DNA of 42,568 nucleotides from Ceraceosorus guamensis (Eukaryota; Basidiomycota; Exobasidiomycetes; Ceraceosorales; Ceraceosoraceae): NCBI RefSeq assembly GCF_003144195.1, contig NW_020290116.1, positions 1 to 42,568 of the forward strand, read 5' to 3'. Shown piece by piece: positions 42,143 to 42,568 of this stretch (position 1 is its first letter; each line of letters starts with the position of its first letter). The notes under the pieces were generated by a model. It saw only the letters and a program-made list of their open reading frames with translations, ran no database searches and was not told where the DNA came from. The position numbers and the translations under genes were made by a program.

Positions 42143-42172
42143 TCGATCTCCATCTCCATCTCGATCTCGATC
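42143..42172. repeat. TCGATC/TCCATC hexamer repeat
   Basis: Five copies of TCNATC in tandem (TCGATCTCCATCTCCATCTC and onward), just upstream of the TRP14-like start codon at 42260. Confidence 0.7.
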
Positions 42173-42259
42173 CACTTTGATCGCAATCCATATCAAGATC
42201 GCATTCCCATTCTCACCAAGGCATCGGCGTCGGCATCGACATCACAATCAGCAGCTAGC

Positions 42260-42568
42260 ATGCCTCTTCACAGCTCCGACTCGCCCCTCTACCTCATCTT
42301 TTTCGCTTCGGGCTCCCCATCCTGGTGTCCAGACTGTCGATCCAGTCTGCCCCTGCTCCAATCCATCTTTTCCTCCTCCTCTTCCTCCTCCTCTCCTCAA
42401 GCTTTTCTGCTGACCGTGGATAGGCAAGAGTGGAAGGATAAGGAGAACTTGCACGTGTTCAGGTCAAGGTGGAATGTGCAGTGCGTACCTTCCATTTTGA
42501 GATTCGAAAATGTGAGTTTGACGATGAGTGCGCGGAGTCGCAATCTGCAGTGGGGTACTTTTTGGGTG
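42260..42568 (+). CDS. TRP14/TXNDC17-like thioredoxin-fold protein, partial at right edge
   Basis: First exon 42260-42511 (84 codons), ending in FEN before a GTGAGT donor, phase 0; later exons lie outside the window. The segment YLIFFASGSPSWCPDCRSSL carries the WCPDC active site that marks the TXNDC17/DUF953 branch of thioredoxin-fold proteins. VQCVPSILRFE gives the cis-Pro strand. Family members reduce disulfides in the cytosol and keep both active-site Cys, as here. A run of Ser with few interruptions (FSSSSSSSSPQ) replaces the usual charged loop after the active-site helix. The start at 42260 is the only suitable ATG, six bases after a stop codon-containing stretch. Confidence 0.85.
   Translation, partial: MPLHSSDSPLYLIFFASGSPSWCPDCRSSLPLLQSIFSSSSSSSSPQAFLLTVDRQEWKDKENLHVFRSRWNVQCVPSILRFENVSLTMSARSRNLQWGTFWV

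Larger units (their letters stand above)
40846..42259. other. Intergenic region, 1.4 kb
   Basis: Lies between the divergent 5' ends of protein B and the TRP14-like gene. Contains a GAGTGC-type repeat (41207-41244), a cluster of TCACGA words (41679-41713), a hairpin-like GGCGCG-CAT-CGCGCC (41751-41765) and TCGATC/TCCATC words (42143-42172). No coding frame is convincing. Confidence 0.5.

Noticed and set aside
1-42568. CRISPR arrays, insertion sequences, bacterial operons
   Set aside because: The DNA is fungal with spliced genes; no regular spaced repeats and no transposase, reverse transcriptase or integrase signature were seen.

Overview
This is nuclear DNA of a fungus, most likely a basidiomycete. 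The genes carry 0 to 12 short introns (mostly 50-250 nt, GTRAGT donors, CTAAC/CTCAC-like branch points) and encode clear eukaryotic housekeeping proteins (MSH2, NOB1, SEC62, ALG13, AP-2 mu, OMA1, uL24m, TACO1). Two secreted-looking proteins that end in a plant-type EAR repression motif suggest a plant-associated fungus. My best guess is Ustilaginomycotina outside Ustilago itself, for example an Exobasidiomycetes smut relative. That guess rests on gene style and context only, and no marker gene proves it.

Layout: (1) 1-2100, minus strand, the partial coding region of a long disordered Ser/Arg-rich protein running off the left edge. (2) 3716-4978, plus strand, EAR-tailed secreted protein A. (3) 5539-7056, plus, mitochondrial TACO1/YebC protein. 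(4) 7433-9808, minus, polyQ DUF2841 protein. (5) 9809-16109, a 6.3 kb stretch without a convincing gene. (6) 16110-20485, mitochondrial ribosomal protein uL24m (minus) and the 20S pre-rRNA nuclease NOB1 (plus), diverging from a promoter with two adjacent CACGTG sites. (7) 20744-22226, minus, SEC62; 23004-24286, minus, ALG13; 24895-28695, plus, MSH2. (8) 29244-31270, plus, AP-2 mu, convergent with OMA1 (31479-33113, minus). (9) 35840-39097, plus, a very large SPX-RING protein, convergent with EAR-tailed secreted protein B (39347-40845, minus). (10) 42260 to the right edge, plus, start of a TRP14/TXNDC17-like thioredoxin-fold protein.

Most of the window is ordinary housekeeping: ER translocation and glycosylation, ribosome maturation, mitochondrial quality control and translation, endocytosis, mismatch repair and phosphate/polyphosphate sensing. 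The unusual part is the pair A and B, about 34 kb apart and pointing towards each other. They are divergent paralogues. Both have an N-terminal signal sequence in a short first exon, a phase-0 intron immediately after a Gln codon, four copies of a basic R-Q-rich repeat in the same order, and a C-terminal FDLNLPP motif, the core of the EAR motif by which plant ERF repressors recruit TOPLESS. I infer a family of host-nucleus-targeted effectors that mimic plant repressors.

All splice structures were built by hand from splice consensus, reading phase and expected protein-family sequence. For every fully contained multi-exon gene the exon lengths sum to a multiple of three.
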